Of a DNA stretch of 64,000 bases, positions 1 through 8,904 are shown one piece after another. Source of the DNA: Flavobacterium sp. MDT1-60 (GTDB lineage: Bacteria > Bacteroidota > Bacteroidia > Flavobacteriales > Flavobacteriaceae); assembly GCF_014844035.1 (NCBI RefSeq), contig NZ_CP062159.1, positions 248,001 to 312,000 of the forward strand, in the 5' to 3' direction. The notes beneath the pieces were generated by a model. The model was not told the DNA's origin and ran no database searches. It saw only the letters and a program-made list of their open reading frames with translations. A program made the translations under genes and the position numbers. Within the stretch, counting starts at the first letter, position 1. The number at the start of each line of letters is the position of its first letter.

Positions 1-387
1 ACATCGCAACGTAAAATCCCACTTGTTTTACAGTGTTTTTTATATATCCTACTGGTAAAAAGAAGCATTGTAATTATGCGTTATCCTGAACTTCATTTCT
101 TTTTTCTGGGTGCATTGTTCAGTACTATTTTAGCTTTGATATGTTCGCTTTTTAAAATAAAAGCAAGTTTACATACCATGGCTATGAGTGGTTTTACCAT
201 TTTTGTGATTGGTTTGAACATCCACTTGCAAATGCAAAATCCGTATTGGGCTGCTTTTATGATTTTAATGACTGGAGTTGTGGCTTCTTCAAGACTGGAA
301 ATGGAAGCACACACGGGCAAAGAAGTACTAATTGGTTTATTATTGGGTGTATTACCGCAGTTATTGTTTTTGTATTTGTGGTTATAA
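1..387 (+). CDS. PAP2-like membrane protein, 3' part
   Basis: The reading frame is open from base 1, so the gene starts before the window; the ATG at 76 is probably internal. At least three hydrophobic helices are visible. The segment SSRLEMEAHTGKE fits the third PAP2 phosphatase signature (SR, five residues, H, three residues, acid), with Glu where Asp is usual, which suggests a lipid-phosphatase-like fold. The other two PAP2 motifs would lie outside the window, so activity cannot be judged. It converges with the next gene and the two 3' ends overlap by six bases. Confidence 0.6.
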   Translation, partial: TSQRKIPLVLQCFLYILLVKRSIVIMRYPELHFFFLGALFSTILALICSLFKIKASLHTMAMSGFTIFVIGLNIHLQMQNPYWAAFMILMTGVVASSRLEMEAHTGKEVLIGLLLGVLPQLLFLYLWL

Positions 388-1089
388 AATATAAAAAATC
401 AAACCCAGATTCAATGTTCTCATACTGACATCTTCGCCATTTAATGTCTTAACATCAGATTTATACAATGTATTTAAGCCATAATAGGCATAAATATTCC
501 AGGTATTATATCCCGCTGAAAGATAAACCCCGTATTGAAAATCATTTAAATCAGGATTATTTTTAATTTTATAAGTGTTTTCACCATCTTTTAAAACTGA
601 TTTAGCAGCAAAAACATAGCTAAATTTTAAACCCGCATAAATTCTCCAAAATTTGGTGCTTTCATAAGTTGAATTTCTCCATCTAAATTCTATTGGTACA
701 TCAACTAAATATTGCCTGAATCTATTTGCAACAAATTCATCATAACTATTGACACCATAAATTAATGATCCGTCAGCACTTTTTGAGACCGTCAGATTTT
801 GATAATAATTCTGATAACTTATTCCTAAACCAGGAGCTATCGCAAATGTTCGTTTTTTATTGAGAGGAAAATCGCGTAGAAAACCACCGGAAAGTCCGGC
901 AGAAAATTTATCTTGTTTTAAGCCATTCGGCCCCTGAACCAGAAGATTATACGTAACGGAGAAATAAAACTGATCTTCACGATATAAGGAATCAATTTTA
1001 ATCACCGGTTTTATTTCAGGTTTCACTTCGTCCTGCGAAAAAACGTTTAAAAACGAAACTAAAAACAAACAACTAAAAAGGAATCGCAT
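382..1089 (-). CDS. PorT-like outer membrane beta-barrel protein
   Basis: A protein of about 235 residues with an N-terminal signal peptide (MRFLFSCLFLVSFLNVFSQ) followed by alternating aromatic and polar strands typical of a small beta-barrel, ending in an aromatic strand (LGLIFYIL). I prefer the ATG at 1089 to the one at 1119 because the extra ten residues would precede a complete signal peptide. PorT-family proteins sit in the outer membrane of Bacteroidota, and some act in type IX secretion. This one has no neighbour tying it to secretion, so the family call is structural only. Confidence 0.7.
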   Translation of the reverse strand: MRFLFSCLFLVSFLNVFSQDEVKPEIKPVIKIDSLYREDQFYFSVTYNLLVQGPNGLKQDKFSAGLSGGFLRDFPLNKKRTFAIAPGLGISYQNYYQNLTVSKSADGSLIYGVNSYDEFVANRFRQYLVDVPIEFRWRNSTYESTKFWRIYAGLKFSYVFAAKSVLKDGENTYKIKNNPDLNDFQYGVYLSAGYNTWNIYAYYGLNTLYKSDVKTLNGEDVSMRTLNLGLIFYIL

Positions 1090-1294
1090 ATCGTATTTTG
1101 GTTTTAAAGTGGTTTTCAAATAAACGTTTTTTAGCGTTAATTTATTTCACACAAATATAATATAATGCCAGTTCAGGATACCATTTGAAAGTAATTATTC
1201 TCTTTTTCACGACGAATAAAACTATTTGTTGCTTTTTTTTCAACAAATTAGCAACAGAATCTAAAAAATGAATCAATTTTTCATTGCTCTTTTA

Positions 1295-1302
1295 TACCTT
1301 TG
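1295..1302 (+). promoter_or_regulatory. Bacteroidota -7 element TACCTTTG
   Basis: The sequence matches TAnnTTTG exactly. No clear TTTG lies at the expected upstream distance. The G ends only seven bases before the ATG at 1309, so the transcript would start almost at the start codon and be leaderless or nearly so. Confidence 0.5.
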
Positions 1303-1308
1303 TCCTGC

Positions 1309-1662
1309 ATGAAAAAAAAGCAGCTCATATTAAGTGTTTCTTTCGCGCTGACAATATTGTTCTCGATATTGTTTCAGTCGATACACAGTTATGAGCATAT
1401 TGTAAAGCAACTTTCAGAAAAACAATGTCATCACGACTATAGTGATCCGAGTGGTGAAATAACGCATCAGCATCATGATTATGATTTGTGTTATGTGTGT
1501 CATTTTGCTTTTGGAAGTTATATTGTTCCTGAAAATTTTTCTTTTTCATTTCAAACTTTTCATGAAGAAATACCTTTTTTCTTTACCTTTTCAGAGAACA
1601 TATTTTCGTTTTCAGGAAGTGCTTATTTATTACGTGGTCCTCCTACAGTTATAGTTTCTTAG
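1309..1662 (+). CDS. Small His/Cys-rich protein, probable metal-binding partner of the next receptor
   Basis: About 117 residues: one N-terminal hydrophobic segment (signal or anchor) and then a dense cluster of metal-ligand residues (CHHDYS, HQHHDYDLCYVCHF). An upstream TTG at 1300 is also in frame, but the ATG at 1309 directly begins MKKKQLILS and is the better start. The gene lies 152 bases ahead of a TonB-dependent receptor on the same strand. Small His-rich proteins next to such receptors are common in metal-uptake loci, so I infer periplasmic or surface metal binding (zinc or copper). I do not recognise the exact family. Confidence 0.6.
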   Translation: MKKKQLILSVSFALTILFSILFQSIHSYEHIVKQLSEKQCHHDYSDPSGEITHQHHDYDLCYVCHFAFGSYIVPENFSFSFQTFHEEIPFFFTFSENIFSFSGSAYLLRGPPTVIVS

Positions 1663-1814
1663 ATTTCGAAATATTCGAAGTAAACTCAAATTCTTATTAT
1701 AAAATTCGAAAAAGAATAAATTTTCCATCCTGAAACCTATCAGGATTGGCAAGTTTGATCTGATTTCTGTTTTTATTCTAAAAAAAATCAATTAAACTAT
1801 AGCATCATTTTCAA

Positions 1815-4022
1815 ATGAAAAAAATCATATTAGCCCTTATTTTAGGGTTTTCGGGCATACTAACTGCTCAAAATTCTGTTACCGGAACAGTAACTGATCT
1901 TCAAAATCAACCATTACCGGGTGTTTCGGTTTATGCACCGGAATTACACAAAGGAACAACCACTGACGCAAACGGAAAATACGAATTCACCAATCTTCCA
2001 AACGGAAGTTTCAGGGTTGCTTTTACTTTTGTTGGTTTTACCACTCAAAACAAGACAATTACTAAATTACTAAAAGAAAACACTTTAGATATTACACTTT
2101 CAGAATCTGTTTTTGAAATGGATGAAGTTGTTGTTTCGACTCCTTTCAACAAATTGCAATCGCAAAACGTTATGAAAGTAGAGCATGAAAGCATTAAAAC
2201 CTTACAGCAAAAAGGAACCTCAACTTTGATTGAAGGTTTGGCAACAATTCCCGGAGTTTCACAAATTTCAACCGGAACTTCTATCGGGAAACCGGTTATT
2301 CGCGGTTTGAGCGGTAATCGTGTTTTGGTTTATTCTCAAGGTGTTCGTATCGAAAATCAGCAGTTTGGAGACGAACACGGTTTAGGTTTAAACGATGCCG
2401 GAATTGAAAGTGTCGAAGTAATTAAAGGACCTGCCTCTTTATTATATGGTTCTGATGCCTTGGGTGGGGTTTTGTATTTCAATCCTGAAAAATTTGCCGA
2501 TGCGAATACTTTCAAGGCTAATTTCAGTCAAAAATATTTCACGAATACACAAGGAAGCAATTCATCAATTGGATTAAAAACGTCTACAGACAATTGGAAA
2601 TTTTTAGCCCGAGGAAGTTTCAACACACACTCTGATTATAAAATTGCCGATGGTGACCGTGTAACGAATTCACGTTACAATGAAACCGATTTTAAAACCG
2701 GAATTGGATACAGCAATTCAAGTTTTTCAAGTGTGCTAAGATATAACTACAACAAATTGGATCTTGGAATTCCGGAAGACGGAATCGCAGAACAATCTTC
2801 GAGCAAAAATACAATGTTTCCGAGACAAGGAATTTTCAATCATTTATTGAGTTTAAACAATGTGATCTTTTTTGAAAACTCAAAATTAGATGTTGATTTG
2901 GGCTATATAGCAAATGACAGAAGCGAATTTGAAGACAGCAATAACGCCTCTTTACGAATGAAACTGAATACTTTCAATTACAACGCCAAATATCATTTTC
3001 CTAAAATGGGCAAGATTGAAACGATTTTAGGCGTTCAGGGAATGCATCAGACGAATACTAATTTTGGTGAAGAATATTTGATTCCGGATGCAACAACAAA
3101 CGATTTTGGTGTTTTTGGAACTGCAAATTACGAATGGAACAATAGTGTTTTACAAGCCGGACTACGTTTTGACAATAGAAACGTTACGTCAGAAGCGCAT
3201 GGAATCGCAGGTGAAGAAGGTTATTTTGAAGCCTTAGACAGATCTTTTGACAGCTTTAATGCTTCTTTGGGATATAAAACCAAATTAGCAGAACCTTTAA
3301 CACTTCGATTAAATGTGGCAACTGGATTTAGAGCGCCAAATTTAGCCGAATTGACTTCAAATGGAGTTCATGAAGGAACAAATCGTTATGAAATTGGAAA
3401 CGCTAATTTGAAAACCGAACAAAACGTTCAGACGGATTTAAACTTAGAATATAAAAATTCGCACTTTGAATTCTTCGTAAATGGATTTTACAATCACATA
3501 AACAATTACATCTACACTTCGCCAACCGGAGATATTATTGATAATAATGACGTTTTTGCCTATGTACAGGATAACGCCCAATTGTATGGTGGTGAGGCCG
3601 GATTGCATTTTCACCCGCATCCATTAGACTGGTTGCACTTTGAAACGAGTTTTGAAACCGTAACCGGTAAAAAAGACAACAAAGATTATTTGCCATTAAT
3701 TCCGGCTAATAATTGGAATAATACCATTAGAACCGAATTCAAAATCAAAGATTGGTTCCAGGAAGGTTTTGCAACTTTAAATGTTTCATCCACTTTTAAA
3801 CAGGATAATGTAAGTGGCTTTGAAACGGCTTCAAAAGGCTATACTTTGGTGAACTTAGGCTTTGGAGGAACAGTAAAATTAGGTAAAACTGCTTTTGATG
3901 TTAACCTGAACGGAAACAACTTATTTGATAAAGAATATATTGCTCACCTTTCAAGGTTAAAAACAGACGGTATCCCGAATATTGGAAGAAACATTGTTTT
4001 AGGAGTAAATTTTAATCTGTAA
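1815..4022 (+). CDS. TonB-dependent receptor, probable metal uptake
   Basis: 735 residues, a normal receptor length. In order: signal peptide (1-19), carboxypeptidase-regulatory-like beta domain (about 22-105), TonB plug (about 115-225, with PVIRGLSGNRVLVYSQGVRIENQQ and GPASLLYGSDALGGV) and a 22-strand barrel to the C-terminus. The barrel has His-rich stretches, for example LHFHPHPLDWLHFE. The architecture and the His-rich upstream gene resemble ZnuD-type zinc receptors. Substrate assignment is inference; cobalt, copper or a chelate are alternatives. It would move substrate across the outer membrane using TonB-ExbBD energy. Confidence 0.85.
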   Translation: MKKIILALILGFSGILTAQNSVTGTVTDLQNQPLPGVSVYAPELHKGTTTDANGKYEFTNLPNGSFRVAFTFVGFTTQNKTITKLLKENTLDITLSESVFEMDEVVVSTPFNKLQSQNVMKVEHESIKTLQQKGTSTLIEGLATIPGVSQISTGTSIGKPVIRGLSGNRVLVYSQGVRIENQQFGDEHGLGLNDAGIESVEVIKGPASLLYGSDALGGVLYFNPEKFADANTFKANFSQKYFTNTQGSNSSIGLKTSTDNWKFLARGSFNTHSDYKIADGDRVTNSRYNETDFKTGIGYSNSSFSSVLRYNYNKLDLGIPEDGIAEQSSSKNTMFPRQGIFNHLLSLNNVIFFENSKLDVDLGYIANDRSEFEDSNNASLRMKLNTFNYNAKYHFPKMGKIETILGVQGMHQTNTNFGEEYLIPDATTNDFGVFGTANYEWNNSVLQAGLRFDNRNVTSEAHGIAGEEGYFEALDRSFDSFNASLGYKTKLAEPLTLRLNVATGFRAPNLAELTSNGVHEGTNRYEIGNANLKTEQNVQTDLNLEYKNSHFEFFVNGFYNHINNYIYTSPTGDIIDNNDVFAYVQDNAQLYGGEAGLHFHPHPLDWLHFETSFETVTGKKDNKDYLPLIPANNWNNTIRTEFKIKDWFQEGFATLNVSSTFKQDNVSGFETASKGYTLVNLGFGGTVKLGKTAFDVNLNGNNLFDKEYIAHLSRLKTDGIPNIGRNIVLGVNFNL

Positions 4023-4030
4023 CTTTTAAT

Positions 4031-4108
4031 TTAAACCGCAAGGTTCGCAAGGCTTTATTTAAACTTTGCGCTCCTTGCGAAAATAACCTTGTGTACTTTG
4101 CGGTTAAA
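4031..4108. repeat. Intergenic palindromic repeat (AACCGCAAGG type)
   Basis: Outer arms TTAAACCGCAA and TTTGCGGTTAAA enclose inner arms GCAAGG and CCTTGC. It fills the gap between the receptor and the peptidase. It may act as an RNA stabiliser or weak terminator. Confidence 0.6.
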
Positions 4109-4163
4109 TATTTATCAGTCTCACAAAAACCACTATTTTTGTTACAATTGAGAAACATAAACT

Positions 4164-6272
4164 ATGAAAAAAACATTTCTTATAATGGCTATTACAACTG
4201 CTGGAATTTCATTTGGACAAAATAAAATTCAATACCCGGAAACAAAAAAAGGCGAAACTGTCGATGTGTATTTTGACACTAAAGTAAACGATCCGTATCG
4301 TTGGCTTGAGGATGATAAATCTGCTGAAACCGGAGCCTGGGTACAAGCTGAAAACAAAGTTACTTATGGCTATTTGGATAAAATTCCGTTTCGTGATGAA
4401 CTAAAAAAACGAATGGAAACACTTTGGAATTATGAAAAAATAAGTGCTCCCTCTACAGAAGGAAAATATACCTATTATTCGAAAAATAATGGCCTTCAAA
4501 ATCAATCGGTTATTTACAGAAAAGATTCTAATGAAAAAGAAGAAGTTTTCCTGGATCCAAATACTTTTTCTAAAGACGGAACAACCTCACTTGGTGGAAT
4601 GGATTTTTCTAAAGATGGATCAAAAGCAGCTTATGCGATTTCTGAAGGCGGAAGCGACTGGAGAAAAGTGATTATTATTGATGCCTTGTCTAAAAAAGTT
4701 TTAGAAGATACTTTAGTTGATGTGAAATTCAGCGGAATCTCATGGCATGGAAATGAGGGTTTTTATTATTCTAGTTATGACAAACCAAAAGGAAGTGAAT
4801 TATCTGCTAAAACAGATCAGCATAAATTATACTTTCATAAACTTGGAACTCCTCAAAAAGAAGATAAACTAATTTTTGGCGCAGATCAGAAAAGAAGATA
4901 TGTTGGAGGTTATGTAACTGAAGACGATCGTTATTTAGTGATTTCAGCATCGAATTCTACTTACGGAAATGAATTATATATTAAAGATTTAACTGTTGTA
5001 AACAGTCCAATCATTACTATTGTAGACAACTTTGACAGCGACAATTCAATTATCGAAAATGAAGGAAGCAAATTGTTTATCGAAACCGATTTAAATGCTC
5101 CAAACAAACGTGTTGTTACTGTTGATGTAAGCAACCCGAAACCAGAAAACTGGAAAGATTTCATTAAAGAAACACAAAACATTTTATCGCCTTCAACAGG
5201 TGGTGGATACTTTTTTGCCAATTATACTAAAGATGCTGTTTCGTTTGTACAACAATACGATTACAACGGAAAATTAGTTCGCGAGATCAAACTTCCGGCA
5301 GTAGGAACTGCAAGCGGATTTGGTGGAAAAAAACACGAAAAAACTTTATACTTCAGTTTTACCAACTATACTACTCCTGGAACGATTTACTCATTAGAGC
5401 CAAAATCTGGTAAATCTGAAATTTATCAAAAACCTAAAGTAGATTTCAAAAGTGAAGATTATGAGTCCAAACAAGTTTTCTATACTTCAAAAGACGGAAC
5501 AAAAATCCCGATGATTATTACCTATAAAAAAGGACTAAAATTAAACGGTAAAAACCCAACGATTCTTTACGGATACGGCGGATTTAATATCAGTTTAACA
5601 CCCGCTTTCAGCATTGCAAATGCAGTTTGGATGGAAAACGGAGGCGTCTATGCCGTTGCCAATTTAAGAGGTGGTGGTGAATACGGAAAAAAATGGCATG
5701 ATGCCGGAACCAAACTTCAAAAACAAAATGTATTTGACGATTTTATTGCTGCCGGCGAATATTTAATCGCCCAAAAATATACCTCATCAGATTTCTTAGC
5801 GATTCGTGGAGGTTCTAACGGAGGCTTATTAGTTGGTGCAACCATGACACAACGTCCGGACTTAATGAAAGTTGCATTGCCAGCGGTTGGTGTAATGGAT
5901 ATGTTGCGTTACCATACTTTTACAGCCGGAGCAGGTTGGGCTTATGATTATGGAACCGCTCAGGACAATAAAGAAATGTTTGAATATTTAAAAGGATACT
6001 CTCCAGTTCAAAATGTAAAAGCAGGCGTTAAATACCCTGCAACAATGGTAACAACCGGAGATCATGACGACCGCGTTGTTCCTGCACACAGTTTTAAATT
6101 TGCAGCTGAATTACAGGAAAAACAAACTGGCGACAATCCGGTTTTAATTCGTATTGATGTAAAAGCAGGTCACGGAGCAGGAAAATCTGTTGCTGCCAGC
6201 ATTCAGGAAAATGTAGATGTTCAGGCATTCACGCTTTACAATATGGGCTTTACTGCTTTGCCTAAAAAGTAA
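4164..6272 (+). CDS. Prolyl oligopeptidase, S9A family, secreted
   Basis: 702 residues with an N-terminal signal peptide (to about FGQ, residue 19), so the enzyme is exported, as in the flavobacterial prolyl endopeptidases. The N-terminal half is the seven-bladed propeller. The C-terminal alpha/beta-hydrolase domain carries the catalytic Ser551 in GGSNGG, the acid in DHDDRVVP (633-640) and His670 in AGHGAG. It cleaves short peptides after proline. Length and all three catalytic motifs are intact. The gene appears monocistronic, with palindromic repeats on both sides. Confidence 0.95.
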   Translation: MKKTFLIMAITTAGISFGQNKIQYPETKKGETVDVYFDTKVNDPYRWLEDDKSAETGAWVQAENKVTYGYLDKIPFRDELKKRMETLWNYEKISAPSTEGKYTYYSKNNGLQNQSVIYRKDSNEKEEVFLDPNTFSKDGTTSLGGMDFSKDGSKAAYAISEGGSDWRKVIIIDALSKKVLEDTLVDVKFSGISWHGNEGFYYSSYDKPKGSELSAKTDQHKLYFHKLGTPQKEDKLIFGADQKRRYVGGYVTEDDRYLVISASNSTYGNELYIKDLTVVNSPIITIVDNFDSDNSIIENEGSKLFIETDLNAPNKRVVTVDVSNPKPENWKDFIKETQNILSPSTGGGYFFANYTKDAVSFVQQYDYNGKLVREIKLPAVGTASGFGGKKHEKTLYFSFTNYTTPGTIYSLEPKSGKSEIYQKPKVDFKSEDYESKQVFYTSKDGTKIPMIITYKKGLKLNGKNPTILYGYGGFNISLTPAFSIANAVWMENGGVYAVANLRGGGEYGKKWHDAGTKLQKQNVFDDFIAAGEYLIAQKYTSSDFLAIRGGSNGGLLVGATMTQRPDLMKVALPAVGVMDMLRYHTFTAGAGWAYDYGTAQDNKEMFEYLKGYSPVQNVKAGVKYPATMVTTGDHDDRVVPAHSFKFAAELQEKQTGDNPVLIRIDVKAGHGAGKSVAASIQENVDVQAFTLYNMGFTALPKK

Positions 6273-6286
6273 AAACACAAACTGTT

Positions 6287-6565
6287 TTAGCCACAGATTA
6301 AAATGATTTTCTAATCTGTGACTTTCTTTTGCCACGAATTTCACGAATTTCCACGAATTAAATTTGTGGAAATTCGCGAAATTCGTGGCTTTCTTTTTTA
6401 ACGCTGCTACATGTGTTTTCACGCAGATTTTATTTGATAAAAAAATCTGTGTGCATCTGCTTAAATCTTTTTTAAATCTGCGTGAAAAAATAATTCGTGA
6501 ATTCGTGGCTTTTTTTAACCGCAAAGAATTAGTTAAAATTCGTGCAATTCGTGGCAAACCTTTTT
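6287..6565. repeat. Cluster of nested intergenic palindromes
   Basis: This 322-base gap holds no gene. It contains CCACAGATTA/TAATCTGTG (6291-6320), a near-perfect 29-base inverted pair GCCACGAATTTC.../...GAAATTCGTGGC (6331-6389), TTTCACGCAGATTT/AAATCTGCGTGAAA (6417-6487) and further AATTCGTGGC copies to about 6560. Short open frames here are translations of the repeats and are not genes. Confidence 0.75.
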
Positions 6566-6594
6566 TAAATTTGAAAAACTAAAAAAACCAAAAA

Positions 6595-7587
6595 ATGAAA
6601 ATCATAAAATGGGGAATTATAGGCTGTGGAAATGTAACTGAAGTTAAAAGCGGTCCGGCTTTTCAAAAAACTCCAAACTCAGCATTGGTAGCTGTAATGC
6701 GAAGAGATGCCAAACTTGCCGAAGATTACGCCAAACGTCATAATATTCCAAAATGGTATTCTAATGCAATTGATCTAATCAATGATCCGGAAGTTGATGC
6801 CGTTTATATCGCCACTCCTCCATCTTCTCATAAAGAATATACGATATTGTGCGCGAAAGCAGGAAAACCGGTTTATGTAGAAAAACCAATGGCATTGACA
6901 TTTGAAGAATGCAACGAAATGATCAGCGTTTGCAAAGAACATAATGTTCCTTTGTTTGTGGCTTATTATAGAAGAAGTTTACCAAGATTCCTAAAAATAA
7001 AAGAACTAATCGATCAGAATAAAATTGGAACTGTAAGACACGTAAACTGTGTTTTATATCATCCTTTTGAAGAGCGTTATGATGACGAAATCAATTTGCC
7101 CTGGACCGTTTTACCGCATATTTCAGGCGGTGGAATATTTGTTGATTTGGCTTGTCACACTTTAGACTTTCTGGATTTTGTTTTCGGACCGATTAAGTCT
7201 GTTCGTGGGCATGCGAGTTCACAACTTAAAGCTTATCCTGCCGAAGATTCAGTTTCCATGTCTTTTTTATTCGAAAACGGAATTCACGGAACCGGGTTAT
7301 GGAATTTTGCCAGTTTTGAGCGTTACGACAATACCGATATTGTAGGTGACAAAGGAAAAATATCCTTTTCTACTTTCGGAAATGATCCAATTCACATTCA
7401 ATATGCAAGTGGAGAAAAAGAAAGTATTACAATTGAAAACCCGCTTCATATTCAACAACCTCTTGTTGAAACTGTTGTTGCTGAAATTCTGGGTAGCGAA
7501 GGTGCTAATCCTTCAAAAGGAACCTCAGCCGCAAGAACAAGCTGGGTAATTGATGAAGTTTTGAAGGAGTTTAGGAATTTGAAATAA
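6595..7587 (+). CDS. Gfo/Idh/MocA family NAD(P)-dependent oxidoreductase
   Basis: 330 residues. The N-terminal Rossmann fold has the dinucleotide loop GIIGCGNV (8-15). The family lysine is in YVEKPMAL near residue 98, and the C-terminal domain has GGGIFVDLACHTLDF, with the conserved acid/histidine that usually helps catalysis. Members oxidise or reduce sugars, inositols and related alcohols in the cytoplasm. No neighbouring pathway gene indicates the substrate. Confidence 0.9.
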   Translation: MKIIKWGIIGCGNVTEVKSGPAFQKTPNSALVAVMRRDAKLAEDYAKRHNIPKWYSNAIDLINDPEVDAVYIATPPSSHKEYTILCAKAGKPVYVEKPMALTFEECNEMISVCKEHNVPLFVAYYRRSLPRFLKIKELIDQNKIGTVRHVNCVLYHPFEERYDDEINLPWTVLPHISGGGIFVDLACHTLDFLDFVFGPIKSVRGHASSQLKAYPAEDSVSMSFLFENGIHGTGLWNFASFERYDNTDIVGDKGKISFSTFGNDPIHIQYASGEKESITIENPLHIQQPLVETVVAEILGSEGANPSKGTSAARTSWVIDEVLKEFRNLK

Positions 7588-7602
7588 TAATTTATCGCTA
7601 GT

Positions 7603-7706
7603 GTTGTCATCCTGAGGAACGAAGGATCACACTCGGGATTCGACAAAGATTGGCGACATTCTTTGCGGAGTTTCTAGTGTGATCCTTCGTTCCTCAGGAT
7701 GACAAC
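7603..7706. repeat. Long intergenic hairpin, 30-bp perfect arms
   Basis: Left arm 7603-7632 begins GTTGTCATCCTGAGGAACGA and right arm 7677-7706 is its exact reverse complement; the loop is 44 bases. It resembles the hairpin at 62110-62213 in design (GTCATnnnGAGGAACGA), so it is a dispersed repeat family. Confidence 0.85.
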
Positions 7707-7707
7707 A

Positions 7708-7742
7708 AAAAAAGAGGTTATTCAAATGAATATCCTCTTTTT
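7708..7742. terminator. Bidirectional terminator
   Basis: AAAGAGG-T-TATTC / GAATA-T-CCTCTTT stem with a four-base loop, flanked by A- and T-runs, lies between the convergent ends of the oxidoreductase and the barrel gene. Confidence 0.75.
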
Positions 7743-7767
7743 TTATAAACTATAAATTCCTTTAGAA

Positions 7768-8727
7768 TTATAGGCTGTATCTTAAACCTAAAGTCATACC
7801 TAAACCTGAAATTCCAACATAAGAACTAATATCATTCATAGCATCATTAGGTCTAGTTGTGTCAGTAGTAATGTTTGTTGTTGCTGTATTTGGATTAAAC
7901 AAATAGTGATTAGAACCTGTGTTTAATTGCTTAACATAATCAACATGACTCGCAGAGTATGAAGCGTCTCCACGGAAATTAGTAGGAGTGTTTAACTTGT
8001 CTACACCATTTTCAGTATATACCTCAGTTTCTTTAGTTTTACCATGAACGGTAAAATTACGGTATTCTAATTCTCCAAAAATAGCAATGTGTGTTCCTAA
8101 TTTATAAGATGTTCCTAATGCAGCCAAAAATCCAACTGTTGGGTTAGGCTTTACTACATCTTTAGCATAACTATTCACAATACCTGCTGGGGTTGTATAA
8201 GTTCTATTTGTTTTAATTGTCAAATCTCCATGAACAGGAACAATAACTCCTACTTTCGTGTAAGGTTCAAAGCCGTGAGATTCACCTAAAAACAATACAA
8301 GAGCTGGAGCAACATCAAAAGCCTGAATTTTTCCTACTGCTTTTCCAGTAGCAAAAACAGGACCAGCAGCAACTAATCTATTAGTGGTTTCAACCATAGT
8401 TTTACTGGCACTACTGAAATAGTTAAATCCTACTTCTACACCTAAACGAGTTGAAAAACGATATCCTGCAGTTAAACCTGTACGGAAACCTTCTCCAAAT
8501 GAGCCATGATTTGTTTCTCTTGAAAGTAAAGTTGTACCATCTGCAGCATAAACATCTGTATTAGGTAATGCACCATTTACAATTGGAAACTCTGTAGCAG
8601 CTGTTTGAACAAAATAAGATCCTCCTAATTTAAAATACCAGCTTTCTGGTTTATCTGCTTTTTCTGTTTGCGCCATTGTGGCCATAGAGCAAACTAATAA
8701 TCCTAATAAAAATAGGTTCTTTTTCAT
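7768..8727 (-). CDS. Outer membrane beta-barrel protein
   Basis: 319 residues: signal peptide ending near MAQ (residue 20), then glycine- and aromatic-rich strands (ESWYFKLGGSYFVQ, GLTAGYRFSTRLGVEVGFNYF, IFGELEYRNFTVH), ending GLGMTLGLRYSL with the usual terminal aromatic strand. This is the OmpA/OmpW-like barrel pattern without a periplasmic peptidoglycan-binding domain. Function unknown; probably an outer membrane porin or structural protein. Confidence 0.75.
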   Translation of the reverse strand: MKKNLFLLGLLVCSMATMAQTEKADKPESWYFKLGGSYFVQTAATEFPIVNGALPNTDVYAADGTTLLSRETNHGSFGEGFRTGLTAGYRFSTRLGVEVGFNYFSSASKTMVETTNRLVAAGPVFATGKAVGKIQAFDVAPALVLFLGESHGFEPYTKVGVIVPVHGDLTIKTNRTYTTPAGIVNSYAKDVVKPNPTVGFLAALGTSYKLGTHIAIFGELEYRNFTVHGKTKETEVYTENGVDKLNTPTNFRGDASYSASHVDYVKQLNTGSNHYLFNPNTATTNITTDTTRPNDAMNDISSYVGISGLGMTLGLRYSL

Positions 8728-8750
8728 AATTCTGATTTAATTAATTTATG

Positions 8751-8758
8751 CAAACTTA
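8751..8758 (-). promoter_or_regulatory. -7 element TAAGTTTG for the barrel gene
   Basis: An exact TAnnTTTG match on the minus strand, 24 bases before the start codon. No good -33 TTTG at 17-23 bases. Confidence 0.45.
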
Positions 8759-8904
8759 TAATATTTTAACACATTCTTTTGGTTTGCAAAGTTGGACTTG
8801 GGACGAAATCGTTGTAATTTCGGGCAATATTACTAAAAAACTACTATGCATGCATATTTTTAACATAAAAAATTCGCATAGCTCTAAATTTTAACTGTTA
8901 AAAT

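Noticed and set aside
6364..6582. Open frame of 72 codons
   Set aside because: It translates the AATTCGTGGC and CGCAGATTT palindromes; no protein-like composition.
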